Shown in pieces: positions 11,032 through 22,356 of a stretch of DNA of 64,000 nucleotides. A program made the translations under genes and the position numbers. This DNA comes from Actinomucor elegans. Taxonomy: Eukaryota > Mucoromycota > Mucoromycetes > Mucorales > Mucoraceae. The first letter of the stretch is position 1. Each line of letters starts with the position of its first letter. The notes under the pieces are model-generated. The model saw only the letters and a program-made list of their open reading frames with translations. It was not told the DNA's origin and made no database searches. The stretch lies in the NCBI GenBank assembly GCA_026027325.1, contig JAMSLZ010000005.1, forward strand, positions 124,001 to 188,000, given 5' to 3'.

Positions 11032-12696
11032 ATGATTAGTGCATTCTTTATCTATAATCAAAAGGGTGAAGTGCTCATCTCGCGATTATACCGCCATGAT
11101 TTAAGGTAAAAATGGGATATTCAAAAACAAAAATCCCCTTTTTTTTCTTACTCAGTTGGTTTGAATATAGACGTTCAGTAGCAGACATATTTCGTATCCA
11201 AGTCATCTCGAATACAGACGTACGTTCACCCATTGTCACATTAGGCTCCACTTCCTTTTTTCATGTACGACACGAAAACTTGTATATTGTAGCTGTCACC
11301 AAATGGAACGCCAATGCAGCCTTAATTTTCGAGTTTTGTTACCGCGTTGTGAATATCGGTCGAAGCTATTTTGGAAAGTTTGACGAAGAAGCAGTAAAGA
11401 ATAACTTTGTATTAATTTATGAATTATTGGATGGTAAGTTCTTTTTGTTTTGTTGCAAAAAAAAAAAAAGCGAATTGGATACTGATGCGGTTAGTAGAAA
11501 TCCTGGACTTTGGGTATCCTCAGAACAGCGAAACGGATACGCTCAAGATGTATATCACCACAGAAGGCGTGAAATCTGAAAAAGCAGTGGAAGATTCAAG
11601 TCGAATTACAATACAGGCAACAGGTGCGATTTCTTGGAGAAGAAACGATATTAAATACAGAAAAAATGAAGCCTTTATCGATGTCATTGAAAGCGTCAAC
11701 TTGTTGATGAGTAATACAGGAACTATCCTAAGAGCTGATGTTGCAGGTCAAATATTGATGCGCGCTTACTTGTCTGGAACACCCGAATGTAAATTTGGTT
11801 TGAATGATAAACTTTTGTTGGATAAGGATGTTGTGAACCGTACAACGTAAGCTATAGAAATGTATCAATTGGAAAAATAGTCCTTAATCCATTGTAATAG
11901 TGCGCGTCGTACCAATGCAGTCGAGATTGATGATTGTCAGTTCCACCAGTGCGTCAAGTTGGGCAAATTTGATAATGATAGAACTATCAGTTTTGTACCT
12001 CCCGATGGAGAATTCGAATTGATGAAGTAAGGAGGACCCTTAAGCCTTTTTCTTTTTTCTTTTGTATGTATACTTAAAAACCCTTTCAAAATATAGATAT
12101 CGTACTACAGAGAATGTGAATCTACCTTTTAAAGTGCACCCTGTGGTGACTGAAATTGGTAATACACGTGTAGAATACAAGATTAGTGTGAAAGCCAACT
12201 TTTCTCCCAAGTTGTATGCAAACAACGTCGTTTTGAAGATTCCTACACCTTTGAACTCGGCTAAGGTCGAAGTCAAGGTAGGATCTGGAGGCAAAGCAAA
12301 ATATGCACCATCAGAGAACTGTATTATCTGGAAGTAAGTTGTCAATCATAGTTTCCAAATCCAGGATATTGAATGTACTTGTTTTTTTTTTTTTTTTTTT
12401 TTAGGATTCCTCGGTTCCAAGGCCAAGCAGAATTTGCTCTTAGCGGTGAAGCAATATTGACATCCATGACACATAAGCGTGTTTGGTCAAGACCTCCTAT
12501 TTCAATGGATTTCCAAGTACTCATGTTCACTTCATCTGGTCTGCTTGTGAGATTCTTGAAAGTGTTTGAAAAGAGTGGATATCAATCAGTGAAATGGGTG
12601 AGATACATGACAAAGGCAGGGTCTTATCAAATTAGAGTAAGTCTTGAAATTTTAAGGGTGATGATATTCTGTACTAATTATATTCTACAGTTTTAG
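11032..12696 (+). CDS. AP2M1: AP-2 complex mu subunit
   Basis: Medium chain of the clathrin adaptor AP-2, which binds endocytic cargo and PIP2 at the plasma membrane. Exons 11032-11105, 11171-11433, 11498-11846, 11901-12026, 12097-12333, 12405-12636 and 12691-12696 give 428 residues, close to the roughly 435 of animal AP2M. N-terminal longin-like part ([19 protein letters not shown]), conserved hinge region ([26 protein letters not shown]-type [14 protein letters not shown]), then the mu-homology domain ([45 protein letters not shown]). The final exon carries only TTT TAG, ending the protein in ...QIRF. Similarity to AP-2 rather than AP-1 mu is clearest in the segments [10 protein letters not shown] and [16 protein letters not shown]. 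Confidence 0.93.
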
Positions 12697-15022
12697 TATT
12701 AAATAACCCATACCCATTCTAACTATCTATCTTTCCAACATATCATTCCAACGCATTTCTCTAATAAATCTTACAATATCAAGTGTATCTATTGGATGGA
12801 TAAAACTTTTTGTTATTATTATAGAAGGAAAGCTAACTATGCAAGGATATATATATGTACCTAACGAAGAAAAAAAAACAAATATCAGCATATATATATA
12901 TAATTGAATAAGTAATGTCAAGTATTGAGTTCTTAATATTTCCTCACATACATCACTTGTATTATGTTCCACCTCTACAGCATTTTAGCAGCATCTCTAC
13001 ATTGATTCATGTTTATTTCGTTCCTGAAAAAAAAAAAAAAAAAATGTAATAGGATTTGGAGAGAGCTGACAATTCATCTGAACGGCGGTAGCTGAATTGA
13101 CTAGACTCGTAGGGGATTCCAGAAACCCAACATCTTTAGATCTTGATTCAAGGCTGCATTTGATGACTACATAGTACACACTCGGATAGTCATACTGTAC
13201 CTTTAAAAAAGCAGTTATTTATATAATGTGTCATGAGTATATTGCATTTTTAGGAATGATGCGTAAATTACGTGCATTTCAAATAAACTAGATGTTATAG
13301 ATCTATTGATCTCTTGATTGATCTCAATTTAATGTTCGCATCTGATACTTGCAACATAATTATAAAAGTTAATGCATTTATTAAAGTCTCTAATTCCCTC
13401 AGTTACTTGCTTTTTATCTAAAGTAGGCTTTATATGATGATCGGTATCGCATCTAATAGCATTATAATAAGACATGCTATTTTGGCTAAATTCAGCGCAA
13501 ATTGATTCATAATTTTTGTTAGTTTCTAGGTTTCGACTTATTGGATGGCACTCCGTTGATATAGATACAATCTTTTTGAAGGCTATGTAAATTTGTGTGT
13601 GTTGTGAACCATGCGATCCTCACTTTTCAAACACGTGTCTTCTAAAACCTAACTTTCTTCTTGGATTTCCTTATGCACAGCTTACGTTTGATCGTCTTGA
13701 TCTATTACTGATTAAACCAGCATTCCTTATGCACTATACCAAACCTTGTGTATTCTAATACCCGTATAAGGGCAGACTTCACCTATCTATAGACATACAT
13801 ATGTATATAATAAACTTGATGGTGATTTGGCGTAATACATATTATTCAAGATACGCCCTGTTGTTAATGTCATAAAATGGCCAAGTTAAATCATGTTCAA
13901 TGAGTAATAGTTTACCAAAAGAATGAAGGTTTATTTGAATAAAGCTTGAGAACCTATAGGCTGAGTAGTTGGAACGAGACATGATGTAAAGTAAAATGAA
14001 GTTATAACTTCAAAGTAATAATTATATATGAAATCATATATACATATATTTATATACATATATATACATATACTTGGCTTATAGACTATACTCTCGACAA
14101 AGACATGCTCTCGTCATCAAAACAGAGGGTATTAGTCAGTACAGAAGTGGCTGAAGAATCTTCCTTAAAAGTCTATAGTAGGGAATACTTGTCTGTTGTT
14201 CTTAAAGAATGTAGATCAGTCGTTTTTTTTTTCCCTTCAGTATGAGGAATGATTCATCTCATACCCATTCGATAGTCATCCTGTATGAAGCTAGATGAAG
14301 AATGCTATACTTCAAAGATTAGAGAACAATAATGGATATGTTCAACATGAATTTCAAAGATTATCGCGTTAGAATATAGCATAGGCTTGCATCAAATGCA
14401 CACGTTATTTCCGGTACCAAGGTCGATAAGGCATAACATGGTGACTTGTAAACAGTAAATAAACTGTTGAATGCGTTTCAAACATTATGTATAAGCGAAA
14501 CCTTAACAGGGTATAAGCTGTTATTTGAAAGCGTATAACAGCACGAATAATTTCAATTGTATGTGTGTGTGTATCACCATATGGCTGAAAGAGGTATAGC
14601 GTGTGAGTTGGTAATAGTGCATTTAGCGAATGTGTCAGCTAATTGTTAGAGATGAAGTTTGAAAGAGAGTTTACAATGAAGCTTTTCTTTTACCAAGTGG
14701 ATTGATTCTACTGGTTCGTGGTCTACATATTATACAAGGTATATTGTCACTCAATTAGATAATAGTACAATTAGAAATAAAGAAGGTGGTAAATTCGTGT
14801 TACTAGTTGGAACCACTAAAAGTTCTTTGTAGACTATATGTTTAACAAGCAGGTGCTTTATTGAATGATTAAATCCCGACAGTACATATTTTCCGGAAAT
14901 ACTTTATAAAGGGTTTTGGTGTGGGTGTGGGTAAAACTAGAGTATTATAAAACAAAAGGTAAAAGAAAGAGGTATATATATATATATATTATAATAAAAG
15001 TACAAGTAGGTAGTGGCTATAA
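12697..15022. other. gene-poor region with (TA)n tracts
   Basis: Apart from short unsupported frames on the minus strand at about 12727-13179 (see rejected items), I see no coding. A reverse-strand copy of the dispersed element is at about 13296-13352 (core GCGAACATTAAATTGAGATC read on the minus strand). TA-rich microsatellites occur around 14030-14075 and 14975-14990. Confidence 0.55.
13296..13352 (-). repeat. dispersed intergenic element, copy C
   Basis: Read on the minus strand: ATCAGATGCGAACATTAAAT, then GAGATCAATCAAGAGATCAA and TAGATCTAT. Core only; the head is not recognisable. Confidence 0.45.
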
Positions 15023-16510
15023 CTAAGCCTTTGTAGTGTTATTTGGCGCAATAAGCGTTTCTTCAGTCGATGAAGAAGATATTGAAGAGTTTGTCCATGA
15101 AGAAGAATCACTTTCATAAGCATCAGGGATAGAAGGTGTAATCATCAAATCAGTCAAAGTGATATAAGTCGCTCTGCGCTCACAGAGATCAGATAAATGC
15201 TTGATTCCTTTTTTTGTCACATTCTGGCATCCATTCAAGTTCAAATAGGCTAAACATTGACTATGTACAGAGAGTAATTGTACAGCAGTGTCATCCAAAC
15301 AGGACCAATGTGATAATTTCAAATATTCTAGCTTCTTTAAATTTGTCACAATGGATTCCACAGTATATACAGAGACTGGATCTCGAGATCGTTGCTGTTC
15401 CATTAACGAATGAGCTGCACTTTGTGACAAGGTTGGCTGTATATTGAATTGATGTAACAGATCAATTAATTCATTCAAAGGGTTTGAATCCATCAACTGC
15501 TCCAGATCCTCCTCTTCTTGATGTCTTGTTCTTCTTCTATGCCATTGGTCCAGTAATTTTGGTTTTTTCATTGACACGTTCAAGCGAGAAATGTTGGGGC
15601 AATGACGCACCAGGAAATCCAAATCTGAGTGTCTGATGGCCTTGGTGCGTGCGATATCCAACCATACCAGTCTGGGGCCACATAAGCGAGCTACTGCCTG
15701 AAGAGTCAATCCTGTCACACGGCTACAATCACTCAGACGAAGTCGACGGATGCTGTTCCCGGAAGCTGTCACGAGTTTGATGATGCCTTCATCTGTAATA
15801 CGGTGACATCCATCTAAATGAAGTGCTTCCAGGCTGTGACATGTATTGGCTAGATAGTTGAGCCCTATGTCGGTCAATTGTCGGCAATTTTGCAATATCA
15901 GTACCTGAAGTGATCGGCCAAGACCCGCTAGGGCTTCATCCGTCACTAGACGGCAGTCAGATAGGTTCAAGCTGGTCAGATGAGGACAAGAACGTATGAT
16001 GTGCCGAACAGTACAGTCGGTAACATGAGGTGCAATGCGAGATAGATCAATCGATTTGATGGCGTGTCCGTATTTTGTGAGGTGGATAGGAAAGCCTGGG
16101 GAATAATGTGACTTTTGGTGCTGATGAACAACATTGTGCTTTTTGTCAATGGCAGCAAACGTTGGTAAGCAGCTGAGAATGGGTCGGTTAGGGACAGGAG
16201 ATTTCCATAGTATAGGTCTGGATAGTTGATTCCATCGCCTTGACACAGTAGAGCAATGGTATAAATCCTCAGTATTCATATTTCGAAATATCACAATCAA
16301 TATTTCATTAGGAATTTTTTGAAAAACAGGGTTATAGCTGGTTTTAGTGCGAATCAGAGCATTCTTTGTTCGAACTCTCTTCTTCTTTAGAGTATCTGTA
16401 TTGGTTTGGTTTGCTACAAAGATGACTGCACGAATGGTTGCTTTGATATGAATGTAGATATAAATGAAGAAATCGATCCAACTGAACACATAAGAAACGA
16501 TGCCAGCCAT
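15023..16510 (-). CDS. F-box / leucine-rich-repeat protein
   Basis: Probable substrate adaptor of an SCF ubiquitin ligase, of the Grr1/Amn1/FBXL type. Single exon, 495 residues from the ATG at 16510; the longer open frame above it has only non-ATG starts. The F-box (FQKIPNEILIVIFRNMNTED..CSTVSRRWNQL) is at about residues 65-110, followed by cysteine-type LRRs (LTSLNLSDCRLVTDEAL, LEALHLDGCHRITDEGI, IRRLRLSDCSRVTGLTL, LAYLNLNGCQNVTKKGI). Between the two LRR blocks is a charged insert with QEEEDLEQ. A hydrophobic segment (VSYVFSWIDFFIYIYIHI) at residues 5-22 would be unusual for an F-box protein; translation might begin further in, or the protein may be membrane-tethered. Substrate unknown. Confidence 0.85.
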   Translation of the reverse strand: MAGIVSYVFSWIDFFIYIYIHIKATIRAVIFVANQTNTDTLKKKRVRTKNALIRTKTSYNPVFQKIPNEILIVIFRNMNTEDLYHCSTVSRRWNQLSRPILWKSPVPNRPILSCLPTFAAIDKKHNVVHQHQKSHYSPGFPIHLTKYGHAIKSIDLSRIAPHVTDCTVRHIIRSCPHLTSLNLSDCRLVTDEALAGLGRSLQVLILQNCRQLTDIGLNYLANTCHSLEALHLDGCHRITDEGIIKLVTASGNSIRRLRLSDCSRVTGLTLQAVARLCGPRLVWLDIARTKAIRHSDLDFLVRHCPNISRLNVSMKKPKLLDQWHRRRTRHQEEEDLEQLMDSNPLNELIDLLHQFNIQPTLSQSAAHSLMEQQRSRDPVSVYTVESIVTNLKKLEYLKLSHWSCLDDTAVQLLSVHSQCLAYLNLNGCQNVTKKGIKHLSDLCERRATYITLTDLMITPSIPDAYESDSSSWTNSSISSSSTEETLIAPNNTTKA

Positions 16511-16832
16511 ATTAAAAGTAAAGTAAAGAAGAAAGAAAAGGGAAATAAAAGAAAAAGAGGGGTGGACTATAAGTGGTTTAATGTTAGTTTCACGAATCTC
16601 TGTTTTGCCCCAAAAAAAAAAAAAATTGATATTTGACATGCAGGCCATTGTTACGGAAGTATGAATCCCGAGCTGTTACAGCTTAGTGTGACACAATACA
16701 CACATACAAACACGCGAAACAATAACTTCATTGAATAAATCTAAACACGTTTTGGGCTGTATATGTACTTGGGCTGCAGCTAACTTCAAATCATTTTTCG
16801 TTCGATTGATTTTTATGTATTCTTGTTCCAAC

Positions 16833-16868
<36 letters not shown>

Positions 16869-17689
16869 AGAAGTTCTGTGTTTGAAACATCAGCCCACCA
16901 TCCATTGTTGTGTATGTATACCAAAGCCACTTTGATCGTTCGTTATTCAGTATGGTAACAGTTTGCATGATATACAAATTTGTGGCCTGGCGGGATTGGC
17001 TATCTAAAACGTCACTTGCAATGCATTTGAACTGTATGCACACCGTGTAACCTATTTAATCCAAGCGAATAGCATAATCTGCTAGATCAAAATGTATACA
17101 TATTACCTGTTTCAGCCTTGGTTTACGTGTTGGTTAGATTCATTCTAGCCATACATCTATTAAAAAAACCGGCTTACGCAGCCGACGCTCCCGAAGTACC
17201 ACCTTAAATATGGATCATATGAGTAAAAGAAAAAGCTCATGATCAACATGAACACCCGCACGCGCCAAAAGATTTCGGATGTCTATGCTCAAAGGTCGGA
17301 ATTAATCCCACTGGTACAAACAAAACGGCTTCCCAATTATTGGGCTCAGTGTAAATCAGTGGTGTGGATCATGTTGGTGAGTCATCTATCCAGTCTGATG
17401 AAGCCTCAGTCAACAATGATTCGTCATTCCAGTTGAGACATGTAACGTGATGCATATACTATTGGCATTTGGGGTTGTAGTTACGTATACACATTGAACG
17501 CTCCAAATCGAGGCCTTCATATCATTAAAATAAAGAAACACGAGACTTTTTTAACCGGTTTCAAAGATACAGGCACGACAAAAAGAATTCCAGGCACAAC
17601 TACTACTGTAGTTTTTTTTTCAGAGTTTCGGCTGGAAACCGACGTTGTTTTATTTACACTACCAAAATTTGCTCTTCTGACTCTGTTTG

Positions 17690-17752
17690 ACTATGAGCTA
17701 TTAATTAGATGCGTCATTATGCCGAAATCGGTTGAAGGATCTTTAGATCAAT
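17690..17752 (+). repeat. dispersed intergenic element, copy D
   Basis: GAGCTATTAATTAGATGCGT, then CATTATGCCGAAATCGGTTG and AAGGATCTTTAGATC. Head partly eroded; the core and its 3' extension ending in a GATCTTTAGATC near-palindrome are clear. Confidence 0.55.
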
Positions 17753-17877
17753 ACATTTCATATATAGAAAATTCATGTATTTTCAGTTATTTGTCGATAA
17801 ATAGAGAAAAATTGATTGTATTTCTGTTCAACAACGACTTAAATTAACATAGCAGCACATGGTGAGTATGTACCGCT

Positions 17878-17915
17878 TATCAGATGCAACATTGGACCTG
17901 GATCGATTGAAAAAT
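17878..17915 (+). repeat. dispersed intergenic element, copy E (core only)
   Basis: ATCAGATGCAACATTGGACC followed by TGGATCGATTGA. Diverged core fragment about 130 bp from copy D. Confidence 0.4.
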
Positions 17916-18045
17916 TTATTGTTCATTAAATCTAGGCTATATGGAATGCATGTAATTTAGTTCCCATTACCAGAATGAAAACAGGCCACACTTCAATTAA
18001 ATGAGACACTAATATACGTAATACTTCTTTATGGTTTGCTATAAG

Positions 18046-18092
18046 CATTAGATGCGAGATTAAACTAGTATCAGCCAAGGAATGGAGAGATG
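18046..18092 (+). repeat. dispersed intergenic element, copy F
   Basis: GCATTAGATGCGAGATTAAA, then CTAGTATCAGCCAAGGAATG and GAGAGATG. Matches the family in the order GATGCGA, ATCAGCC, AAGGA, with several substitutions. Confidence 0.4.
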
Positions 18093-18831
18093 TTGAAAAT
18101 GTCTCTAAAGAGATAAAATTAATTTTTTTTTTTTTTTGGTTTTTGTTTTTATGGTGCGCAATGTAGATTTGCTATATCTTAGAATTACAAACTTATTTTT
18201 TTTCTGAGTTTGTCGCATACAAAATACCACTGTAATGGCCAAACTTTTAAAACTTTCAAAAAAAAAAGCACGTCTTTTATTACTGAATTAGCAAATTATC
18301 AAAAACTAATGGTATTGTTCGATGCGCCATTGAATCTGGTTTAATGTCAACAGCTTTTGAGCATGAAAAAAGGAATCAAAGATAATGCTTTTGGATTTAG
18401 ATCAATAAATCCTCTATTTATACACCCAATAAAAACCTAAAAAATTTCTTATTAAAAATGGAACACATTTCAGTCATTTTTGATAGTATTAACGGCATAT
18501 CAAAGGATGATGAATAGTATATTGTTCTATATATATATGAGTAATATAGTAAAACGAAGCTTGGCTCAGCAATTACATCAAGAGCAGCATCAGCTAATCA
18601 GATGATTAACAAGCTTTAACCGCGCTTCTTGTCATTGATAGTAGTATATTAGGCTTATTTTCATCCCTATGATGTTTTCCGAACCGCATGTTTGCAGCAA
18701 TTAGGTCCCAAGAAAAACAGAACCATGTTGTTATAAATTAATAGGTGTTTCCGAGCTGATTAACGAAATAAAAAGATAAAAGTAGACCTGAGTATGCATC
18801 AAATACAGTATTTCATTTTGAATATAGGATC

Positions 18832-18870
18832 TTCATCAGATGCGGCATTTGTCCGAGATCAACCGAGTTC
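18832..18870 (+). repeat. dispersed intergenic element, copy G
   Basis: CATCAGATGCGGCATTTGTC then CGAGATCAACCGAG. A well-preserved core without the head. Confidence 0.5.
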
Positions 18871-19254
18871 TCATGTGTCAAATAATATGCTGTACTAATT
18901 ACTCAAGCTCTGATCCGAGGATCAGAAATTGAAAGCTACTAAGCAATGATTCGCAAATATGTTTATGCCGTCAACAAAATTTGGAGCCAATAAAACAATC
19001 TTTCAAATGGTATAGGCACAGTAAGCATATTGAAGGATAAATTTTGCTCTATCGCATTGTTTAAATATGAGAACTCTGCGATTTTATGGGTTTCTGTAGA
19101 GGCGCATCATGAACTACAAGAAAACAGAACAGGTAAGCTGAATAGTTTGGGGATATCAGCATATAAAATAGCTAGCGTACTACTTTTTCTTTTTTTTACT
19201 AGGCATGTTTAATAAACGAGAATATATCATTTTGTTCATAGAAATATAAGCAAG

Positions 19255-21432
19255 TTAGGCTGAAAATATAGTAGAGACATATTCCAACGCGTGATCCAGT
19301 TCGGTTTCGTTGGTCACTAGTTTAGCATGTGCCACATACAAGTCGGGACGAATCACCAGCATCACACAAGGTGGAGTTCCACTGCTGAAATAGGACGCAA
19401 GCCAACTATACAAGCCAACACGATTAGTAACTGAAGTGGGTGATTCTATTCTTTCTTCGCTATAAAACGAGTCCTCAGCAATTGATTCTTCTTCTTTGGT
19501 GACATAATCAGGAAACTTTCCTGTATGATGATTATGCCATGCTGATTCAATCACAATGCGCTTAGCTGGGTACTGTCTGGTGTCCTTCCAAAATTTCTCA
19601 ATCAAGTGAGTATTTGGTAAAGTACCAGCAAAACAAGTACCAACCAAGACAATGGTGTGTTGCTGATTGTCAATGAGAATCTCGCGAAGCGTCTGACGTT
19701 GGATAGTTCTGCGGCGGTTTTTGGATCTTGTAGGGACAATACTCTTTCTTAATGTACCAGAATCAGGCAAATACTGTCCTACTTGGATTAAGCTTTTGTC
19801 GGACTCACCCAATATTGGCGACTTGGGATCAATTGTGACAAACACCTATATCAACAAGATGAATAACCACTATACATATAAAGAAAGCATAGATAGTAAT
19901 GGTATATATATACCTGCATCATGGTTTTAAAGGTAGTTTGCCTAATTTGAGGGACCATCAGAGCAGTAGAGGCAAATACGGTTCGAATATCGCTCAGCCA
20001 TTTATTTCCATACAACGCGGCTTTAGTAGCATTACTTGTCGTGGCAATGGTTGCTTTTGCATATGGCTCTCTCTAAATTGGTCGAGTTAAATACGTATCA
20101 GTAGAATAAAATATCGCGTACCTCAAATGTATATGAATCTAGGAGCTGTTCAGGATTGGCTGCAATACCTTTCAAGACGTCTGACATTTTCCATGCAAGA
20201 TTATCAGCTAGATATGCAGTATGAGTTTCCGTCATCATAAACTGCATGCATTACATACCATCATGTAAACCTAAATTCATGCCTTGTCCTCCCGCGGGTG
20301 AGTGGCAATGCGCAGAATCTATATTCTAGTGGTTAATACAACATCCCATCCGCCACACTATTGTCTACAATCATTTACCTCCGATCAAAAACGCCCGGTT
20401 CTTTCTAAACCCATTGGCGATTCTTTCATTGATTCTGAAAAAAGAAGACCATATTAAATCACTCACTTCTAGTTTCATAGGAGCTACGGTTTCATCGACC
20501 CATTTCTGAATAAATTCAAGCGAGGGTGGGGCTTCTTTGGTTCTCTGCAAGCCATGTGTGACCTCGGACTTGGTTTCATCGCGACGATAAGTTTCGAGGT
20601 TACCGAAAATGCGGAATACGTGCGAATCATCTTTCGTTTCGCGTATAGGATTAATACGGATCATACCCATTACACCTTTTTTTTTTCAACAGATTAGCGC
20701 TTTTGGTTAAACTATGATCTTTAAACTTACTTGTTCCTTGCATAAAGACATTCATTTTGTCCATCATATGCTTTACGTTTTCACCTCGGATTGTTAAATC
20801 TGCTAAAGCAAACTTTGTCTGGATGGATGCGCCATCATAAGTCCAATCAGGGTTTGCTTTTCGAACACGAGAGTGAGATCCATCTGCTCCTACGATGTAA
20901 GTGGATTCAATCACTGTTTCTTCTTGGGTGTTATTGTTGCGTATAATCGAGGTAACGCATGTATCGTTTTGTGTATAGGAGAGCAGCTCAGTTTCCCAGT
21001 GTACCTTGGTTTCAGTTTCTTCTTCTAAATGATTATTCATGATTTCCTCAGTTTTGCCTTGCATCAGTATAGTCATGTGCGGAAAGGGTGTATCTCCCAA
21101 AGCATCTACTTGAGCAATCTATGTTGAAAGTGAGCACTACTGCTTTTTTTTAGGGGATCCAACTATTTCTCACTTACAACTGCTCCATTACGATGCATAC
21201 GCATACCACTGGATACAAAAGCTTCAGATAATATATCTGCAGCCAAACCTTTATGCTCCAAGATTTCCATAGTACGCGTTGTAATAAGAATCGCTCTGCT
21301 TTGATCGGTGGGTCCAGGTTTAGGATCAATACAGTAAACAGAATGGCCTCTCAAAGCCATCTGATAAGTGAAGAATAAACCTACAGGTCCAGCACCACTT
21401 ACGAGAATATCGACCTTAGTTTTTGTTGACAT
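19255..21432 (-). CDS. FAD-dependent aromatic-type monooxygenase
   Basis: Class A flavoprotein hydroxylase of the PheA/TfdB family (phenol 2-monooxygenase/pentachlorophenol 4-monooxygenase type), using NAD(P)H and O2 to hydroxylate a phenolic or similar ring; substrate unknown. Exons 21178-21432, 20731-21118, 20379-20675, 20259-20318, 20122-20207, 19914-20072 and 19255-19845 give 611 residues. The dinucleotide-binding motif SGAGPVGL is at residues 11-18, the second FAD motif GADGSHSRVRK lies near residue 170, and the third motif GDSAHCHSPAGGQGMNLGLH is rebuilt only by splicing exons 3-5. The C-terminal ~200 residues match the thioredoxin-like tail of this family. The acceptor of intron 2 is preceded by an A-run instead of a pyrimidine tract. 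The gene stands alone, with no obvious pathway partners nearby. Confidence 0.9.
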
Positions 21433-22131
21433 GTTGGGTATTGTTTGATAATAAAGAAAAAAAAAGACAGGATGGCCCTTGTTCTCAAAAAAGTTCTTAT
21501 ATTAATGCGAAATCTGTGGTATGACTCAAAACGGGGCGAATTTAATCCGATCCTGGAAAGAATTGTCCGCAGCACGGTGTGGTGATTTATTACGTTTTTC
21601 GCCTAATAGAACATTGTAATATATTATGCTGTAGACTTTACTGTTTCACTTTAAAATCCCATGGTTAGCAGTAGGTTTTATCCGTACCAAAGCATACATC
21701 AAAATAGATGAATAGAATGCCATTGATCAATAATTCTTCAAGATTCGATAAAAGTTTTATATTAAATAATATAATAATCATACCAAAATCAATGATGGTT
21801 CCCCCTCCAGTTTTCCATGACTGAAGACGAGTTATTTGCACCGTGATATGGGTAATATGTATCGTTTTCTCTTCAAGTTTGATAGAAGAAACACTAGCTG
21901 ATTTACTCGTCGATCTATTATAACCCGGCATATACCAGCGTTTCACAATTTTTTTTTTTCATTACCGTATGTGCTAAGCACAAACCTTGGTCAATTTTCT
22001 AAAAAGGGAATGGGGGCGCAAGTTCCCGTAGCCGGGTAGCTTTGAGCGATAGCACTAAAGCTCCGCTACTCACTCTACTTTAGTTAAACACAGCTTATGC
22101 AGCAGTTATTTTAGGCTTGAACTGTCAACCA

Positions 22132-22165
22132 GAAATGACGTTTGACCGAGATAAGTCTAGAAAGC
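22132..22165 (+). repeat. dispersed intergenic element, copy H (core)
   Basis: GAAATGACGTTTGACCGAGA then TAAGTCTAGAAAGCT. Best match to the GACATTTGACCGAGA core, with loss of the GATGC start. Confidence 0.45.
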
Positions 22166-22275
22166 TATTGATTGTTACATCCATATTATAGAAAAGGTGT
22201 GTCATTGACAGTCAATTACTGACAAATATAGTTCATCCATCGTACTGCAGTTTAATACCGGCTTTAATATATAGA

Positions 22276-22356
22276 TCCAGTAGCTCGTTTGAAATATAAA
22301 CCACCCATCTGAAGCTACGTTGTACAGGGATTAGTTAAGGGATTTATAAATCTAGT
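22276..22356 (+). repeat. dispersed intergenic element, copy I
   Basis: Head CAGTAGCTCGTTTGAAATAT (like copy A), AACCACCCATCTGAAGC in the middle, then GGGATTAGTTAAGGGATTTA and TAAATCTAG. Full-length but diverged. Confidence 0.5.

Larger units (their letters stand above)
16511..19254. other. gene-free region with four repeat copies
   Basis: A run of about 32 A lies at 16834-16865. Open frames near 17239-17436 and 17494-17847 have no recognisable domain, and the second has no ATG start and overlaps a repeat copy. The dispersed element occurs at 17690-17752, 17878-17915, 18046-18092 and 18832-18870, all on the plus strand, the densest stretch in the window. Confidence 0.5.

Noticed and set aside
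12727..13179. Two minus-strand frames with protein-like stretches (SDVCEEILRTQYLTLL and MDTLDIVRF-like ends)
   Set aside because: They are in different frames, separated by a stop with no usable splice pair, there are no upstream exons, and the region overlaps the AP-2 mu 3' flank. At best a pseudogene remnant.
17239..17847. Two plus-strand open frames (65 and 117 codons)
   Set aside because: The second has no ATG start and overlaps a dispersed-element copy; no splice phase joins the two; no domain similarity.
22014..22078. Small GC-richer patch with hairpin potential (AGCTTT/AAAGCT, GTAG/CTAC)
   Set aside because: The stem is short with a bulge, there are no polymerase III or snoRNA boxes, and nothing similar appears elsewhere in the window.
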